40,419 bases of DNA from OMSK01 sp902492995 (GCA_902492995.1 CABUNR010000011.1:1-40419), one strand, 5' to 3'; positions 1 to 8,437 are shown, counted from the first letter of the stretch. The notes: generated by a model from the sequence alone, not told the origin. Translations and numbers: made by a program.

Positions 1-1
1 A

Positions 2-754
2 AATAGTCATACAAATTTAAATAGTCATATGATGACAAATATGGAGTGGGGAGCAGCCGCATACCTAACATATTCAAAGTATGGTAGATGCACAAATGAA
101 TCGTGTACAGAAGTTACTATAAATAATATAAATACAGGATATCGTGGAAAAGATGCAGCTTTTTCTGGACAATTAGAATATGGAGCAACCATAACAGGTT
201 GTGCAGGAGATACTGTGTCAGCTAGTGTATTATCAAATAGTGGTGACTGTACAAATAAATATAATACAGCTAAAGGATACTTAGCTAGTACAACAGGAAA
301 TATAACAGGAATATATGATATGAGTGGAGGGTCTTGGGAATATGTCATGGGCGTATTAGAGGACTCTAATGGTAACCTTTATTCAAGAGTTAGTGGTTTT
401 AAAGGATTAAAAGGAAATGTAGAAGGATCAAATACAAGTGGACTAGATTTTCCAGATAAAAAATACTATGATTCATATGTAAGTAGTGATGCAGTAGGTA
501 CAGATAACTGGTATAAATATACTAGTGGAAAACTAGGCGATGCTACAAAAGAAATCGCAAACACTAAAACAAATTCATCAAATGATAGAGGTTTATGGTT
601 TAATGCTTCCGCGTACTTCGTTTCTCCTACGTGCCCTTTCTTCAACCGTGGTGGTAGCTGGAACAATGGTACTGAAGCAGGTGTGCTTTGCTTCACCCGT
701 GACGCTGGTAATTCCAGCGGCCACATTTCGGCTCGTTCAGTGCTTGCGTACTAG
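2..754 (+). CDS. 3' part of a C-type lectin/FGE-like surface protein, probable DGR target
   Basis: The reading frame is open from the left edge, so the true start lies outside the window; the ATG at 29 is internal. The visible 251 residues begin with an asparagine-rich run and the motif MEWGAAAYLTYSKYG, which I associate with FGE-sulfatase/C-type lectin-fold domains of Bacillota surface proteins. The C-terminus has the FNRGGSWNNG...AGV...ISARSVLAY pattern typical of that fold and of DGR variable proteins. Codon and base use change sharply at about position 600 (see the separate entry). Cysteines are scattered, consistent with an extracytoplasmic protein. The N-terminus is not visible, so whether it carries a prepilin leader or signal peptide is unknown. 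Function inferred: ligand-binding surface protein. The family assignment is fairly safe; the DGR role is an inference because no reverse transcriptase is in the window. Confidence 0.75.
   Translation, partial: NSHTNLNSHMMTNMEWGAAAYLTYSKYGRCTNESCTEVTINNINTGYRGKDAAFSGQLEYGATITGCAGDTVSASVLSNSGDCTNKYNTAKGYLASTTGNITGIYDMSGGSWEYVMGVLEDSNGNLYSRVSGFKGLKGNVEGSNTSGLDFPDKKYYDSYVSSDAVGTDNWYKYTSGKLGDATKEIANTKTNSSNDRGLWFNASAYFVSPTCPFFNRGGSWNNGTEAGVLCFTRDAGNSSGHISARSVLAY
602..751 (+). other. Putative DGR variable region (VR) at the 3' end of the coding sequence
   Basis: The last 150 coding bases have about 53% G+C by my count (79 of 150) and only about 16% A, against about 30% G+C just upstream. Many codons end in C here (TCC, TAC, TTC, TGC, AGC, GGC, CAC, GAC, ACC), while elsewhere third positions are mostly A or T. 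That is what results when AAC codons of a template repeat are changed at their A positions. It lies exactly over the ligand-binding end of the C-lectin-like fold, where DGR variable regions sit. No second copy (template repeat) was noticed in the window. Confidence 0.6.
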
Positions 755-824
755 TTATAAAAAAGAACATAATAAACAATATAAATTTGTAAATCTTTAA
801 ATACTATTAAATTATTAATAAAAA

Positions 825-884
825 ACTATTAACTAATTTTTGTTAATAGTATAAAACTAGAAGTTAGCACTTCTAGTTTTTATT
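825..884. terminator. Two hairpins between convergent genes, probable bidirectional terminator
   Basis: A 9-bp stem (825-833 with 842-850) is followed by an 11-bp stem, AAAACTAGAAG (853-863) with CTTCTAGTTTT (870-880), flanked by T-rich sequence on both strands. It separates the gene ending at 754 from the minus-strand gene ending at 857, whose stop codon lies inside the second stem. Confidence 0.75.
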
Positions 885-1798
885 CCTTGATAAGAATCTC
901 TTCTTTTCATTTCTTTATCAATTTCATTTAAGACAGTAAATTTTTTAACTAACCAATTAGGTTCAATTAAATCTTCAACTTTAGGATCTCCTGTAATTCT
1001 ATTAATGACTATATCTTCTCTTAAATATTCTAGCTCATCACATACAATATCCACATATTCTTCTTTAGTTAAAATGTGAAATGGTCTTTCATTATATATT
1101 TTTTCTAATTTGGTATTTTTTAAAATACTTAACATATGAATTTTAATGCCTTGAATATCTAAATCATTTAAAAATTTAACAGTTTCAATCATCATATCCT
1201 TAGTTTCATAAGGAAGTCCATTAATAATATGAACGACAACATTAATATTCCTTTTTCTAAGTTCTTTAACACAACTTAAAAAACATTCTAGAGAATGACA
1301 TCTATTTATAAAATTAGATGTTTCTTCATGAATTGTTTGAAGACCAAGTTCAATTGTTAAATATGTTCTTTTAGATAACTTTTCTAAATAATCCATACAT
1401 TCCTCTGTTATAGAATCAGGACGTGTTGCAATAGAAAGACCAATTACATTATCTAACGCTAAAATAGTTTCATATTTTTGTTTTAATATATTAACTGGAG
1501 CATAGGTGTTAGTATGAGCTTGAAAATAACCAATATATTTACCATTAGGCCACTTATTTTCCATTATTTTTTTTACGTCATTAAACTGAGTTACTAAATC
1601 CTTATCTTTATCACCAGCAAACTCGCCACTACCTAAATTAGAACAATAAATACATCCACCATATCCTTTAGTTCCATCAATATTTGGACAAGTAAAACCA
1701 GCATTTAAACTAATTTTGAAAACTTTTGAATTAAACTTATTTTTATAAAAATAATCTAAAGTATGATATCTCTTATTATTATATGAATATTTAAACAT
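857..1798 (-). CDS. TIGR01212/YhcC-YtqA family radical SAM protein
   Basis: 313 residues from the chosen ATG. A longer frame reaches 1867, but its extra residues are only a hydrophobic AT-rich run, and GGTGATGTT is a Shine-Dalgarno site just before the ATG at 1798. The [4Fe-4S]-binding cysteines are C37, C49 and C52 in CPNIDGTKGYGGCIYC, which is the signature of the YhcC/YtqA group. A conserved iron-sulfur/SAM domain covers roughly residues 30-250. B. subtilis YtqA and E. coli YhcC are of uncertain biochemical role, probably RNA or small-molecule modification. It stands alone on the minus strand, diverging from the transporter gene at 1920. Family call is confident; substrate unknown. Confidence 0.9.
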   Translation of the reverse strand: MFKYSYNNKRYHTLDYFYKNKFNSKVFKISLNAGFTCPNIDGTKGYGGCIYCSNLGSGEFAGDKDKDLVTQFNDVKKIMENKWPNGKYIGYFQAHTNTYAPVNILKQKYETILALDNVIGLSIATRPDSITEECMDYLEKLSKRTYLTIELGLQTIHEETSNFINRCHSLECFLSCVKELRKRNINVVVHIINGLPYETKDMMIETVKFLNDLDIQGIKIHMLSILKNTKLEKIYNERPFHILTKEEYVDIVCDELEYLREDIVINRITGDPKVEDLIEPNWLVKKFTVLNEIDKEMKRRDSYQGIKTRSANF

Positions 1799-1892
1799 AA
1801 CATCACCAAATATAATTATACATATAAAAATTATGAAAATATAGTGAAAATTACTAAAAATTAACAAAAAACTTTATAATTTATAATATTTT

Positions 1893-1912
1893 TGATATAA
1901 TTATGTAGGAGG
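1893..1912 (+). promoter_or_regulatory. Extended -10 promoter and Shine-Dalgarno of the YfcC-like gene
   Basis: TGATATAAT gives an extended -10 (TG at 1893-1894, TATAAT at 1896-1901). AGGAGG follows at 1907-1912 and the ATG is at 1920. No good -35 was seen. The predicted transcript start would fall at or in the Shine-Dalgarno site, so the leader would be very short. Confidence 0.5.
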
Positions 1913-1919
1913 TAATAAT

Positions 1920-3377
1920 ATGAAAAAGAATAGCATTATTAAAGCCATACTATTTACATTTTTAGCATATGTGGTTTTAAGTTGGATTATTCCAGGTGGT
2001 ACATTTTCAAGTGGTGTATTTACTAAAGGAAAAGTAACACCAGTAGGAATAGGAGATATATTTATATATCCAATATCAACATCTATTACATCAATATTTG
2101 TTTTAACAGGATTAATAATTTTATTAATCGGTGGACTTTATGGTGTAATGAATCAAACCGGAGCATACCAAAAATTAGTTGGCAGTGTAGCAAAGAAATT
2201 TGAAGGAAAAGAAAAAGTATTCTTAATAATTTCTATACTAGTGTTTGCAATTTTAGCGTCACTTACAACACTAACACTTCCATTAATAGTTATGGTACCA
2301 TTCTTTGTAGCCGTAATTTTATTACTAGGTTATAGTAGAATGACAGCATTATTATCAACTATTGGAGCTATTTTAGTTGGTAATATGGGAACTGTATTTG
2401 GATATAATACAGGAGGGTATAACTATATTAATTATTTCTTTGGTTTAAAATCAACAGAAAATATAGTTGCAAAAATAGCTTTATTTGTAGTATTAGTTTT
2501 AATTTTAACAATATTTGTTATAAAAACTAGCAAATTAGAAAAAGTAGAAAAGAAAAAAGCAAAAAAATCTACAAAGAAAAAAGAAGAAGTAGAGGAAAAA
2601 GAGATTTCTATACCTTTATATAAAAAGGTTGAAGAATCTAAAAAATCTACATTACCATTAATCATTATTCTTGGTTTAACACTTGTTATAGCTTTTGTTG
2701 CAATGTTTAACTGGGCAGGAGCAATAGGAAGTGAAAAAACAATCTTTGATACATGGTATACAAATATTACATCAGTTAAGTTAAATGGATATCCATTATT
2801 TGCAAACTTAATAGGTTCAATCAATCCATTTGGACATTGGTCAAATTATGAATTTGCAATGCTACTTATGATAGCAATCATAGTAATTGGATTTGTATAT
2901 AATTTAAAGGTAAAAGAAACATATGATGCTTTAGTAGAAGGTATGAAAGAAATGTTAGGAGTAGCTATAGTTGCTATATTAGCAAACATTTTACTTCTAG
3001 TAGTAAATAGTGCATCAGCAACATTTGCTACATATATATTTAATATATTCTTCAAAATGGCAAAAAGCTTCAATTTTGCTGTAATAGCTATAATATCAGC
3101 AATTGGATCAATTGCATATAGTGATTTCCCTTATTTAATGAATGTACTATATGATCCAGTAACTTCATTATATGCAAAAAATATACCTGAAGCTGTATAT
3201 GTTATGCAAGTAATATATGGATTTATGATGATGATAGTACCTACAAGTGTAGGACTTGTAATAGGATTAAAATATTTAGGAATTTCTTATAAAGAATGGT
3301 TTAAAGAAAATTGGAAACTATTATTAAGTTTACTTGTTGCAGCACTTATCTTAATTGTAATAGTTGTATTAGTTTAA
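1920..3377 (+). CDS. YfcC-like membrane transporter
   Basis: 485 residues, strongly hydrophobic, with about eleven predicted membrane segments (for example residues 7-25, 59-77, 100-138, 142-162, 186-201, 246-264, 313-330, 344-368, 428-453 and 466-485). A long Lys/Glu-rich cytoplasmic loop (about 204-245) splits the protein into two halves. The N-terminal ...WIIPGGTF... followed by GLIILLIGGLYGVMNQTGAY resembles the YfcC/DcuC-type carriers, many annotated as amino-acid or dicarboxylate transporters. AGGAGG at 1907 fixes the start. It is a single-gene unit closed by a terminator at its stop codon. The substrate cannot be read from the sequence; another carrier of the same ion-transporter superfamily is possible. 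Confidence 0.6.
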   Translation: MKKNSIIKAILFTFLAYVVLSWIIPGGTFSSGVFTKGKVTPVGIGDIFIYPISTSITSIFVLTGLIILLIGGLYGVMNQTGAYQKLVGSVAKKFEGKEKVFLIISILVFAILASLTTLTLPLIVMVPFFVAVILLLGYSRMTALLSTIGAILVGNMGTVFGYNTGGYNYINYFFGLKSTENIVAKIALFVVLVLILTIFVIKTSKLEKVEKKKAKKSTKKKEEVEEKEISIPLYKKVEESKKSTLPLIIILGLTLVIAFVAMFNWAGAIGSEKTIFDTWYTNITSVKLNGYPLFANLIGSINPFGHWSNYEFAMLLMIAIIVIGFVYNLKVKETYDALVEGMKEMLGVAIVAILANILLLVVNSASATFATYIFNIFFKMAKSFNFAVIAIISAIGSIAYSDFPYLMNVLYDPVTSLYAKNIPEAVYVMQVIYGFMMMIVPTSVGLVIGLKYLGISYKEWFKENWKLLLSLLVAALILIVIVVLV

Positions 3378-3400
3378 GGGTGAAAACCCTTTTTCTTTTT
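3376..3400 (+). terminator. Rho-independent terminator of the YfcC-like gene
   Basis: AAGGGT (3376-3381), loop GAAA, ACCCTT (3386-3391), followed by a T-rich tail. It starts inside the stop codon. Confidence 0.85.
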
Positions 3401-3432
3401 ACAAAAAAATGATAAAATAATATTGTGATAGT

Positions 3433-4065
3433 ATGAAATATGAAATAGATGGAATAGAATTTAATGTAATAATAGAAAAAAAGAATAATAAAAATACTTA
3501 TTTGAGAGTGAAAGAAAATAAAGAAATTTTAATAACGACTAATTTTTTTGTTACAAAAAATCAGATTTTAAAAATATTAGAAGATAATAAAAAATATATA
3601 TTAAAAAATTTTGAAAGAATAGAAAAAAAACAAGAGCAACAAGAAAAATTTTATTTATTAGGTCATGAATACAATATTATTATTTTACCTAAATCAAAAG
3701 TAGAAATCATTGATAATAATATATATGTAGACAGCATGAAAAAACTAGATTTATGGTTAAATAAAGAAATGAGAAAACTTTTTCAAAATAGATTAGATTA
3801 CATTTATAATAAATATGAAGAGAATATACCTTATCCAAGTCTTAGAATTAGAAAGATGAAAACTAGATGGGGGGTATGCAATGTAAAGACACACGTTATA
3901 ACATTAAATAGTGAACTCTTAAGATATGATATAGAAAAGCTTGATTATGTAATAACGCATGAATTAGCTCATTTAATACATCATAATCATTCAAAAAACT
4001 TTTGGAATTTAGTTGAAAAATACTGTCCAAATTATAAAAAAGTAAGAAAAGAATTGAGATATTGA
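3433..4065 (+). CDS. YgjP-like (M48/DUF45) zinc metallopeptidase
   Basis: 210 residues. Residues 176-180 are HELAH, the zinc-binding HExxH, followed by LIHHNHSKNFW, where a downstream histidine is the expected third ligand; the end CPNYKKVRKELRY is typical of the YgjP/DUF45 family. The N-terminal half has the usual beta-rich YgjP domain (residues ~1-90). No signal peptide or membrane segment, so it is probably cytoplasmic, unlike HtpX-type M48 proteases. The start is preceded by a weak GTGATAG site; TGA-TAAAAT at 3410-3418 is a possible -10. The stop is TGA, and the next promoter's -35 (TTGACT) directly follows. Substrate unknown. Confidence 0.85.
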   Translation: MKYEIDGIEFNVIIEKKNNKNTYLRVKENKEILITTNFFVTKNQILKILEDNKKYILKNFERIEKKQEQQEKFYLLGHEYNIIILPKSKVEIIDNNIYVDSMKKLDLWLNKEMRKLFQNRLDYIYNKYEENIPYPSLRIRKMKTRWGVCNVKTHVITLNSELLRYDIEKLDYVITHELAHLIHHNHSKNFWNLVEKYCPNYKKVRKELRY

Positions 4066-4094
4066 TTGACTTTAATAAATAATATTAATATAAT
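4066..4094 (+). promoter_or_regulatory. Sigma-A promoter of the valS T-box operon
   Basis: TTGACT (4066-4071), 17-base spacer, TATAAT (4089-4094). It begins one base after the stop codon of the upstream gene. Confidence 0.85.
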
Positions 4095-4100
4095 AATTAA

Positions 4101-4311
4101 GGAAATACAGAGAAAAAGAGGAGTAGTTATAAAAGCTTTATAGAGAGTTAGTGGTAGGTGTAAACTAATATGCAAATATAACGAATGTTGCTTTGGAGTA
4201 GAATATCATAATGATATTACGTATATTATGCGTTAAATAAAAGAGGTAATTTATATTACAAATTAAGGTGGTACCACGAATATTTCGTCCTTATATTATG
4301 GTCCTTTTTTT
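4101..4311 (+). promoter_or_regulatory. T-box riboswitch, valine specifier GTT, upstream of valS
   Basis: The leader has all the landmarks: AGTA on the 5' side of the specifier loop, the GTTATA/TATAAC helix, the GGTGTAA distal loop, then GAATGTTG with GTT at 4187-4189 as the specifier (valine). The T-box sequence AAGGTGGTACCACG is at 4265-4278. A terminator can form from GG(T)ACCA near 4270 and TGGTCC (4299-4304) followed by seven T (4305-4311). Uncharged tRNA-Val should stabilise the antiterminator and allow transcription of the HD gene and valS. Confidence 0.9.
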
Positions 4312-4323
4312 ATGGAGGAAAAT

Positions 4324-5067
4324 ATGATAGAAAAAAATATATTAGAAAAATTTGATAAATATACAAGTAATTATAATTTAAATGATCCTAAAATAAAACT
4401 AAAATATGATCATTCAATAAGAGTAATGAAATTAAGTAAAAAATATGCAACTAAATTAGGTTATTCAAAAGAAGATGTAGAACTTGCAACATTAATAGGA
4501 CTTTTACATGATATAGGAAGATTTGAACAAATAAAAGTATATAATACCTTCGATGATAGTAAAAGTATTGATCATGCTTTATATGGAGTAAAAGTATTAT
4601 TTGAAGATAATTTAATAGAAGAATTTTGGAATAAAAAAGAGGATTATGAAATAATAAAAACAGCAATTTATAATCATAATAAGTATAAAATAGAAAATAT
4701 TAAAGATGAAAGAATTCTTATGCATACAAAATTAATTAGAGATACAGATAAAGTAGAAATAATTTACATGTATGGTTATTTAAAAGAATATACTTTAAAA
4801 AATAAAGATTATCTAATATCAGAAAATATAATAAAAGCAGTTAAAAATCATATGCAAGTACACAATGAAGATATAAAAAAAGAATGTGATGGAGCTGTTG
4901 TAGGATTATGTTTTGCTTTCGATATAAATAATGATGTATGTTTAAAAGAGATGAAAAAAAACTTAAAAGAATATTATAAAATTATAGAAAAAGATAATAA
5001 ATTTAAAAGTATTTATGAAGAAGTAATAAAATATATAGATGAGAGGATAAATAATTATGCTAGATAA
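4324..5067 (+). CDS. HD-domain phosphohydrolase
   Basis: 247 residues from ATG 4324. An upstream in-frame ATG at 4312 is less likely because GGAGG (4315-4319) lies five bases before 4324. The HD motif is in GLLHDIGRFEQ (His62-Asp63), preceded by a histidine in the HSIRVMKLS helix and followed by DHALYGVKVL and YNHNKYKIE, giving the metal-binding set of an HD hydrolase. Soluble, no other domain. It is the first gene after the Val T-box and overlaps valS by 11 bases, so the two are translated together. Such proteins hydrolyse nucleotides or phosphate esters; the substrate here is unknown. Its place in a tRNA-charging operon suggests a housekeeping nucleotide or tRNA-related role, which is inference only. 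Confidence 0.85.
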   Translation: MIEKNILEKFDKYTSNYNLNDPKIKLKYDHSIRVMKLSKKYATKLGYSKEDVELATLIGLLHDIGRFEQIKVYNTFDDSKSIDHALYGVKVLFEDNLIEEFWNKKEDYEIIKTAIYNHNKYKIENIKDERILMHTKLIRDTDKVEIIYMYGYLKEYTLKNKDYLISENIIKAVKNHMQVHNEDIKKECDGAVVGLCFAFDINNDVCLKEMKKNLKEYYKIIEKDNKFKSIYEEVIKYIDERINNYAR

Positions 5068-7573
5068 GAAATATAATCATATAGAAGTAGAAAAAAATAA
5101 ATATGAAGATTGGAAAAATAAGGGATATTTTAATTCTGGAGATTTATCAAAAAAACCATACAGCATAGTAATACCGCCACCAAATGTTACAGGAAAACTA
5201 CATATAGGACATGCTTATAATGTTTCTATACAAGATGCAATTATAAGATTTAAAAGAATGCAAGGTTATGATTGCCTGTGGCTTCCTGGAATGGACCATG
5301 CCGCAATAGCAACAGAAGCGAAAGTAGTAAAAAAATTAAAAGAAGAAGGTATTGATAAATATACCTATGGTAGAGAAAAATTTTTATCAGCTTGTTGGGA
5401 TTGGACTCATGAATTTGGTAATTCAATAAGAAATCAATGGAAAGCTATGGGAATATCAGTTGATTATAATAAAGAAAGATTTACGTTAGATGAAGGACTT
5501 AATAAAGCAGTTACAAAAGTATTTGTAGATTACTATAATAAAGGTTTAATTTATAGAGGAGAAAAAATAATTAACTGGGATCCAGTAGCAAAAACAGCTT
5601 TATCAAATGAAGAAGTAATATATAAAACAGTAGAAGGGGCATTCTATCATTTAAAATATATTATAGAAGGAACAAATGATTATTTAGATGTTGCAACAAC
5701 TCGTCCTGAAACTTTATTTGGAGATACCGCAGTAGCCGTTAATCCAAATGATGACAGATATAAAGCTTTAATAGGAAAAAATGTAATACTTCCAATTGTA
5801 AATAGATTAATCCCAATTATTGGTGATAATCATGCTGATATGGAAAAAGGAACTGGTGTAGTTAAAATTACCCCTGCACATGATCCTAATGACTTTGAAG
5901 TAGGAAATAGACATAACTTAGAAAGAATTATTATTATGAATGATGATGCTACAATGAATAGTAATTGTCCAGAAAAATATCAGAAAATGACTAGAGAAGA
6001 ATGTAGAAAAGTATTACTTCAAGATTTAAAAGAGAAAAATTTATTACTTGAAATTGAACCACTTAATCATGAAGTAGGACATTCAGAAAGAACTGGTGCA
6101 ATGGTAGAACCAATGATAAAAAAACAATGGTTTATTAAAATGAAATCTTTAGCAGATAATGTTTTAAAAACACAAAAAAAACAAGATGAAAAAGTTAATT
6201 TTATACCAGAAAAATTTGAAAAAACATTAACTCATTGGATGGAAGATTGCCATGATTGGTGTATTTCTCGTCAATTATGGTGGGGACATAGAATACCTGC
6301 TTGGTATAAAGGTGAAGAAGTATACGTTGGAATGGAGGCACCAGAAGAAGAAGGTTGGATTCAAGATGAAGATGTACTAGATACATGGTTTTCAAGTGCG
6401 TTATGGTCTTTTTCAACATTAGGTTGGCCTGATAAAACTGTAGATTTTGAAAGATATTTTCCTAATAATTGTTTAGTAACAGCTTATGATATTATCTTTT
6501 TTTGGGTAGCTAGAATGATTTTTCAATCAGAAGAAATTAATAATGTAAGACCATTTAAAGACTGTATTATTCATGGACTTATTAGGGATAAAATGGGAAG
6601 AAAAATGTCTAAATCCCTAGGCAATGGTGTAGATCCTTTTGATATGATAGAAAAATATGGAGTAGATGCTTTAAGATTTTATTTAACAACAGATTGTGCT
6701 TTAGGTACAGATTTAAGATTTGATGAAACAAAAATGTCTAGTACATGGAATTTTATCAATAAATTATGGAATGCATCACGCTTTGTTTTGATGAATATTG
6801 AAGATATAGAAAGTATTACATATGATAATTTATCAATAAGTGATAAATGGATATTAACCAAAATGAATTATTTAATAGAAAATGTTACAAAACATATGGA
6901 AAAATATGAATTTAATATAGTAGGTAGTGAGTTATATAACTTTATTTGGAATGACTTCTGTGACTGGTATATAGAACTTTCTAAAACAAATATGAGTAAT
7001 ACTAATAAATCTGTATTATTATTAGTACTTACAAATATTTTAAAAATGTTACATCCTTTTATGCCATTTGTAACTGAAGAAATATATATGATGTTACCAA
7101 TTAAAGATAGTAATTCTATTATGGTAAGTAGTTATCCTATAGTAAATGAATTTGTATTTAAAGAAGAAAAAGAAATATTAGATAAAATATTAGAAGATAT
7201 TGTTGCAATTCGTAATTTAAAAGCAAACAATAATATTACTAAAAATGCTTTTGTTAATTATAATATAGAAGAAAAATATAAAGATATTTATTTTAGTCAA
7301 TTAAAACTTGATAAACATGAATATATAAATGAATCAGAATTAACTAAATACAATTATAAATCTAAATATATTGATATAAATTATTATGAAGAAAATAAAG
7401 AAAATGATTCAAATAAAATAGAAGAAATAAAAAAATTGAAACAATCTATTGAAAGAAGAGAAAAATTACTTTCAAATGAAAATTACGTAAATAAAGCACC
7501 ACAAAATATAGTAGAACTAGATAGAAAAAAACTAGAAGAGGAAAAAGAAAAATTAAGATTATTAGAAAACTAA
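5057..7573 (+). CDS. valS: Valyl-tRNA synthetase
   Basis: 838 residues, close to the usual ~880. Attaches valine to tRNA-Val in the cytoplasm. Class I signatures are present: IPPPNVTGKLHIGHAYN (HIGH near residues 50-53) and KMSKS at 516-520. TTRPETLFGDTAVAV and GTGVVKITPAHDPNDFEVG mark the editing domain (CP1) that hydrolyses Thr-tRNA-Val. The end, from about residue 790, is the Lys/Glu-rich coiled-coil arm of ValRS. It overlaps the HD gene; GAGAGG at 5041 is the ribosome-binding site. The upstream leader carries a GTT specifier, which agrees with the enzyme identity. Nothing is truncated. Confidence 0.97.
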   Translation: MLDKKYNHIEVEKNKYEDWKNKGYFNSGDLSKKPYSIVIPPPNVTGKLHIGHAYNVSIQDAIIRFKRMQGYDCLWLPGMDHAAIATEAKVVKKLKEEGIDKYTYGREKFLSACWDWTHEFGNSIRNQWKAMGISVDYNKERFTLDEGLNKAVTKVFVDYYNKGLIYRGEKIINWDPVAKTALSNEEVIYKTVEGAFYHLKYIIEGTNDYLDVATTRPETLFGDTAVAVNPNDDRYKALIGKNVILPIVNRLIPIIGDNHADMEKGTGVVKITPAHDPNDFEVGNRHNLERIIIMNDDATMNSNCPEKYQKMTREECRKVLLQDLKEKNLLLEIEPLNHEVGHSERTGAMVEPMIKKQWFIKMKSLADNVLKTQKKQDEKVNFIPEKFEKTLTHWMEDCHDWCISRQLWWGHRIPAWYKGEEVYVGMEAPEEEGWIQDEDVLDTWFSSALWSFSTLGWPDKTVDFERYFPNNCLVTAYDIIFFWVARMIFQSEEINNVRPFKDCIIHGLIRDKMGRKMSKSLGNGVDPFDMIEKYGVDALRFYLTTDCALGTDLRFDETKMSSTWNFINKLWNASRFVLMNIEDIESITYDNLSISDKWILTKMNYLIENVTKHMEKYEFNIVGSELYNFIWNDFCDWYIELSKTNMSNTNKSVLLLVLTNILKMLHPFMPFVTEEIYMMLPIKDSNSIMVSSYPIVNEFVFKEEKEILDKILEDIVAIRNLKANNNITKNAFVNYNIEEKYKDIYFSQLKLDKHEYINESELTKYNYKSKYIDINYYEENKENDSNKIEEIKKLKQSIERREKLLSNENYVNKAPQNIVELDRKKLEEEKEKLRLLEN

Positions 7574-7593
7574 AGGCTTAAAAAGCCTTTTTT
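7572..7593 (+). terminator. Rho-independent terminator of valS
   Basis: AAAGGCTT (7572-7579), loop AAA, AAGCCTTT (7583-7590) and a T run. It overlaps the stop codon. Confidence 0.9.
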
Positions 7594-7802
7594 ATAAAAA
7601 AATATAATATAGATAAAAATTATTTTAAAAATAAGAAATTTGTTGTAGATAAAATATATTTTTAAAATGGAAAGATTAATATATATCATGTTGTGAATCA
7701 ATTAAATTTAAAAAATTTTGAAAAAATTACCAATTTATAAATGTATATATATATAATAATAGTAAAAAATAATAATGTGATTAATGTCAATAATTTACAA
7801 AA

Positions 7803-7811
7803 TTCGACAAA
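7803..7811 (-). promoter_or_regulatory. Perfect Spo0A box (0A box) upstream of the pilin promoter
   Basis: TTCGACAAA on the plus strand is TTTGTCGAA on the minus strand, matching the Spo0A consensus TTTGTCRAA at 9 of 9 positions. It lies 14 bases before the pilin -35. The rest of 7594-7802 is AT-rich and shows nothing I can name. Confidence 0.6.
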
Positions 7812-7825
7812 ATTTTTTAAACTAC

Positions 7826-7855
7826 TTGACTATATCAAATACATTATGATATTAT
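7826..7855 (+). promoter_or_regulatory. Sigma-A-type promoter of the pilin-like gene
   Basis: TTGACT (7826-7831), 18-base spacer, TATTAT (7850-7855). AGAGGAGG (7871-7878) is a strong Shine-Dalgarno site for the ATG at 7887. Confidence 0.75.
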
Positions 7856-7886
7856 ATTAATGTAAAAAATAGAGGAGGAATAAAAA

Positions 7887-8357
7887 ATGAAACAAAATAA
7901 AAAAGGTTTCACATTAATCGAATTATTAGCTGTAATCGTAATTTTAGCTATCATTGCATTAATTGCAACTCCAATCATTTTAAATATGATTAACGATGCT
8001 AAAAAATCTGCTGCAAAGGACTCTGCTTATGGATATATGAAATCAGTAGATAACTATATTGCATTAGCTGCAATGAGTACAACTACTGGTGGTACAACTA
8101 CACCAATTGGAAAATATAATCCAGCAAATTTACCTAAAGGTTATGATACAGCTCAAGGTGTAACTTGTACAAAAGGAGCAACAGATGCAAATAATTGTGC
8201 TGCATTCTTTACTGCAATCGATAGTACAGTAAAAGGAACAAGAGCTGAAGATAATTCAACAATTACAATTGCTAATGGTGCAGTATCTAGTGCAACTTTA
8301 AAAATGGACGGATTTACAGTTAATATTGATGCACAAGGTAATGCTTCAATGTCTTAA
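7887..8357 (+). CDS. Type IV pilin-like protein (prepilin)
   Basis: 156 residues with a textbook class III/prepilin leader: MKQNKKG|FTLIELLAVIVIL..., where the bar marks the expected PilD-type cleavage after Gly7, the next residue is Phe and Glu5 of the mature protein is kept. The hydrophobic helix runs to about residue 35 and continues into an amphipathic helix (MINDAKKSAAKDSAYGYMKSVDNYI). The C-terminal domain is Thr/Ala/Gly-rich with two cysteines (CTKGATDANNC), a possible disulfide loop. The short length and very strong ribosome site suggest an abundant, major-pilin-like subunit. No assembly ATPase, platform protein or prepilin peptidase is nearby. Its own promoter has a Spo0A box upstream, and a terminator closes the unit. 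A pseudopilin role in DNA uptake or secretion is possible. Confidence 0.85.
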   Translation: MKQNKKGFTLIELLAVIVILAIIALIATPIILNMINDAKKSAAKDSAYGYMKSVDNYIALAAMSTTTGGTTTPIGKYNPANLPKGYDTAQGVTCTKGATDANNCAAFFTAIDSTVKGTRAEDNSTITIANGAVSSATLKMDGFTVNIDAQGNASMS

Positions 8358-8377
8358 TAGATAATTAATTCGATTAT

Positions 8378-8403
8378 AAAACTAGTTATAAACTAGTTTT
8401 TTT
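8378..8403 (+). terminator. Rho-independent terminator of the pilin-like gene
   Basis: AAAACTAGT (8378-8386), loop TATAA, ACTAGTTTT (8392-8400), then T residues. Confidence 0.85.
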
Positions 8404-8413
8404 ATTTTTTCTT

Positions 8414-8422
8414 TGTTATAAT
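8414..8422 (+). promoter_or_regulatory. Extended -10 promoter of the O-antigen ligase-like gene
   Basis: TGTTATAAT, with TATAAT at 8417-8422. AGGTGG at 8428-8433 precedes the ATG at 8438 by four bases, so the leader would be about nine bases. The -35 position would fall in the upstream terminator. Confidence 0.5.
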
Positions 8423-8437
8423 GAAATAGGTGGAAAT

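Noticed and set aside
540..800. Overlapping plus-strand frame of 86 codons across the VR and stop of the first gene
   Set aside because: It lies inside the lectin-like gene in another frame, has no ribosome site, and its codon use is not that of its neighbours.
1799..1867. Extended N-terminus of the radical SAM protein
   Set aside because: The extra 23 residues are hydrophobic and unlike the family, and a Shine-Dalgarno site fits the ATG at 1798.
4063..4065. TGA as a tryptophan codon (mycoplasma-type code)
   Set aside because: Trp is written TGG throughout; long frames contain no internal TGA; TGA ends the YgjP-like gene just before a good promoter.
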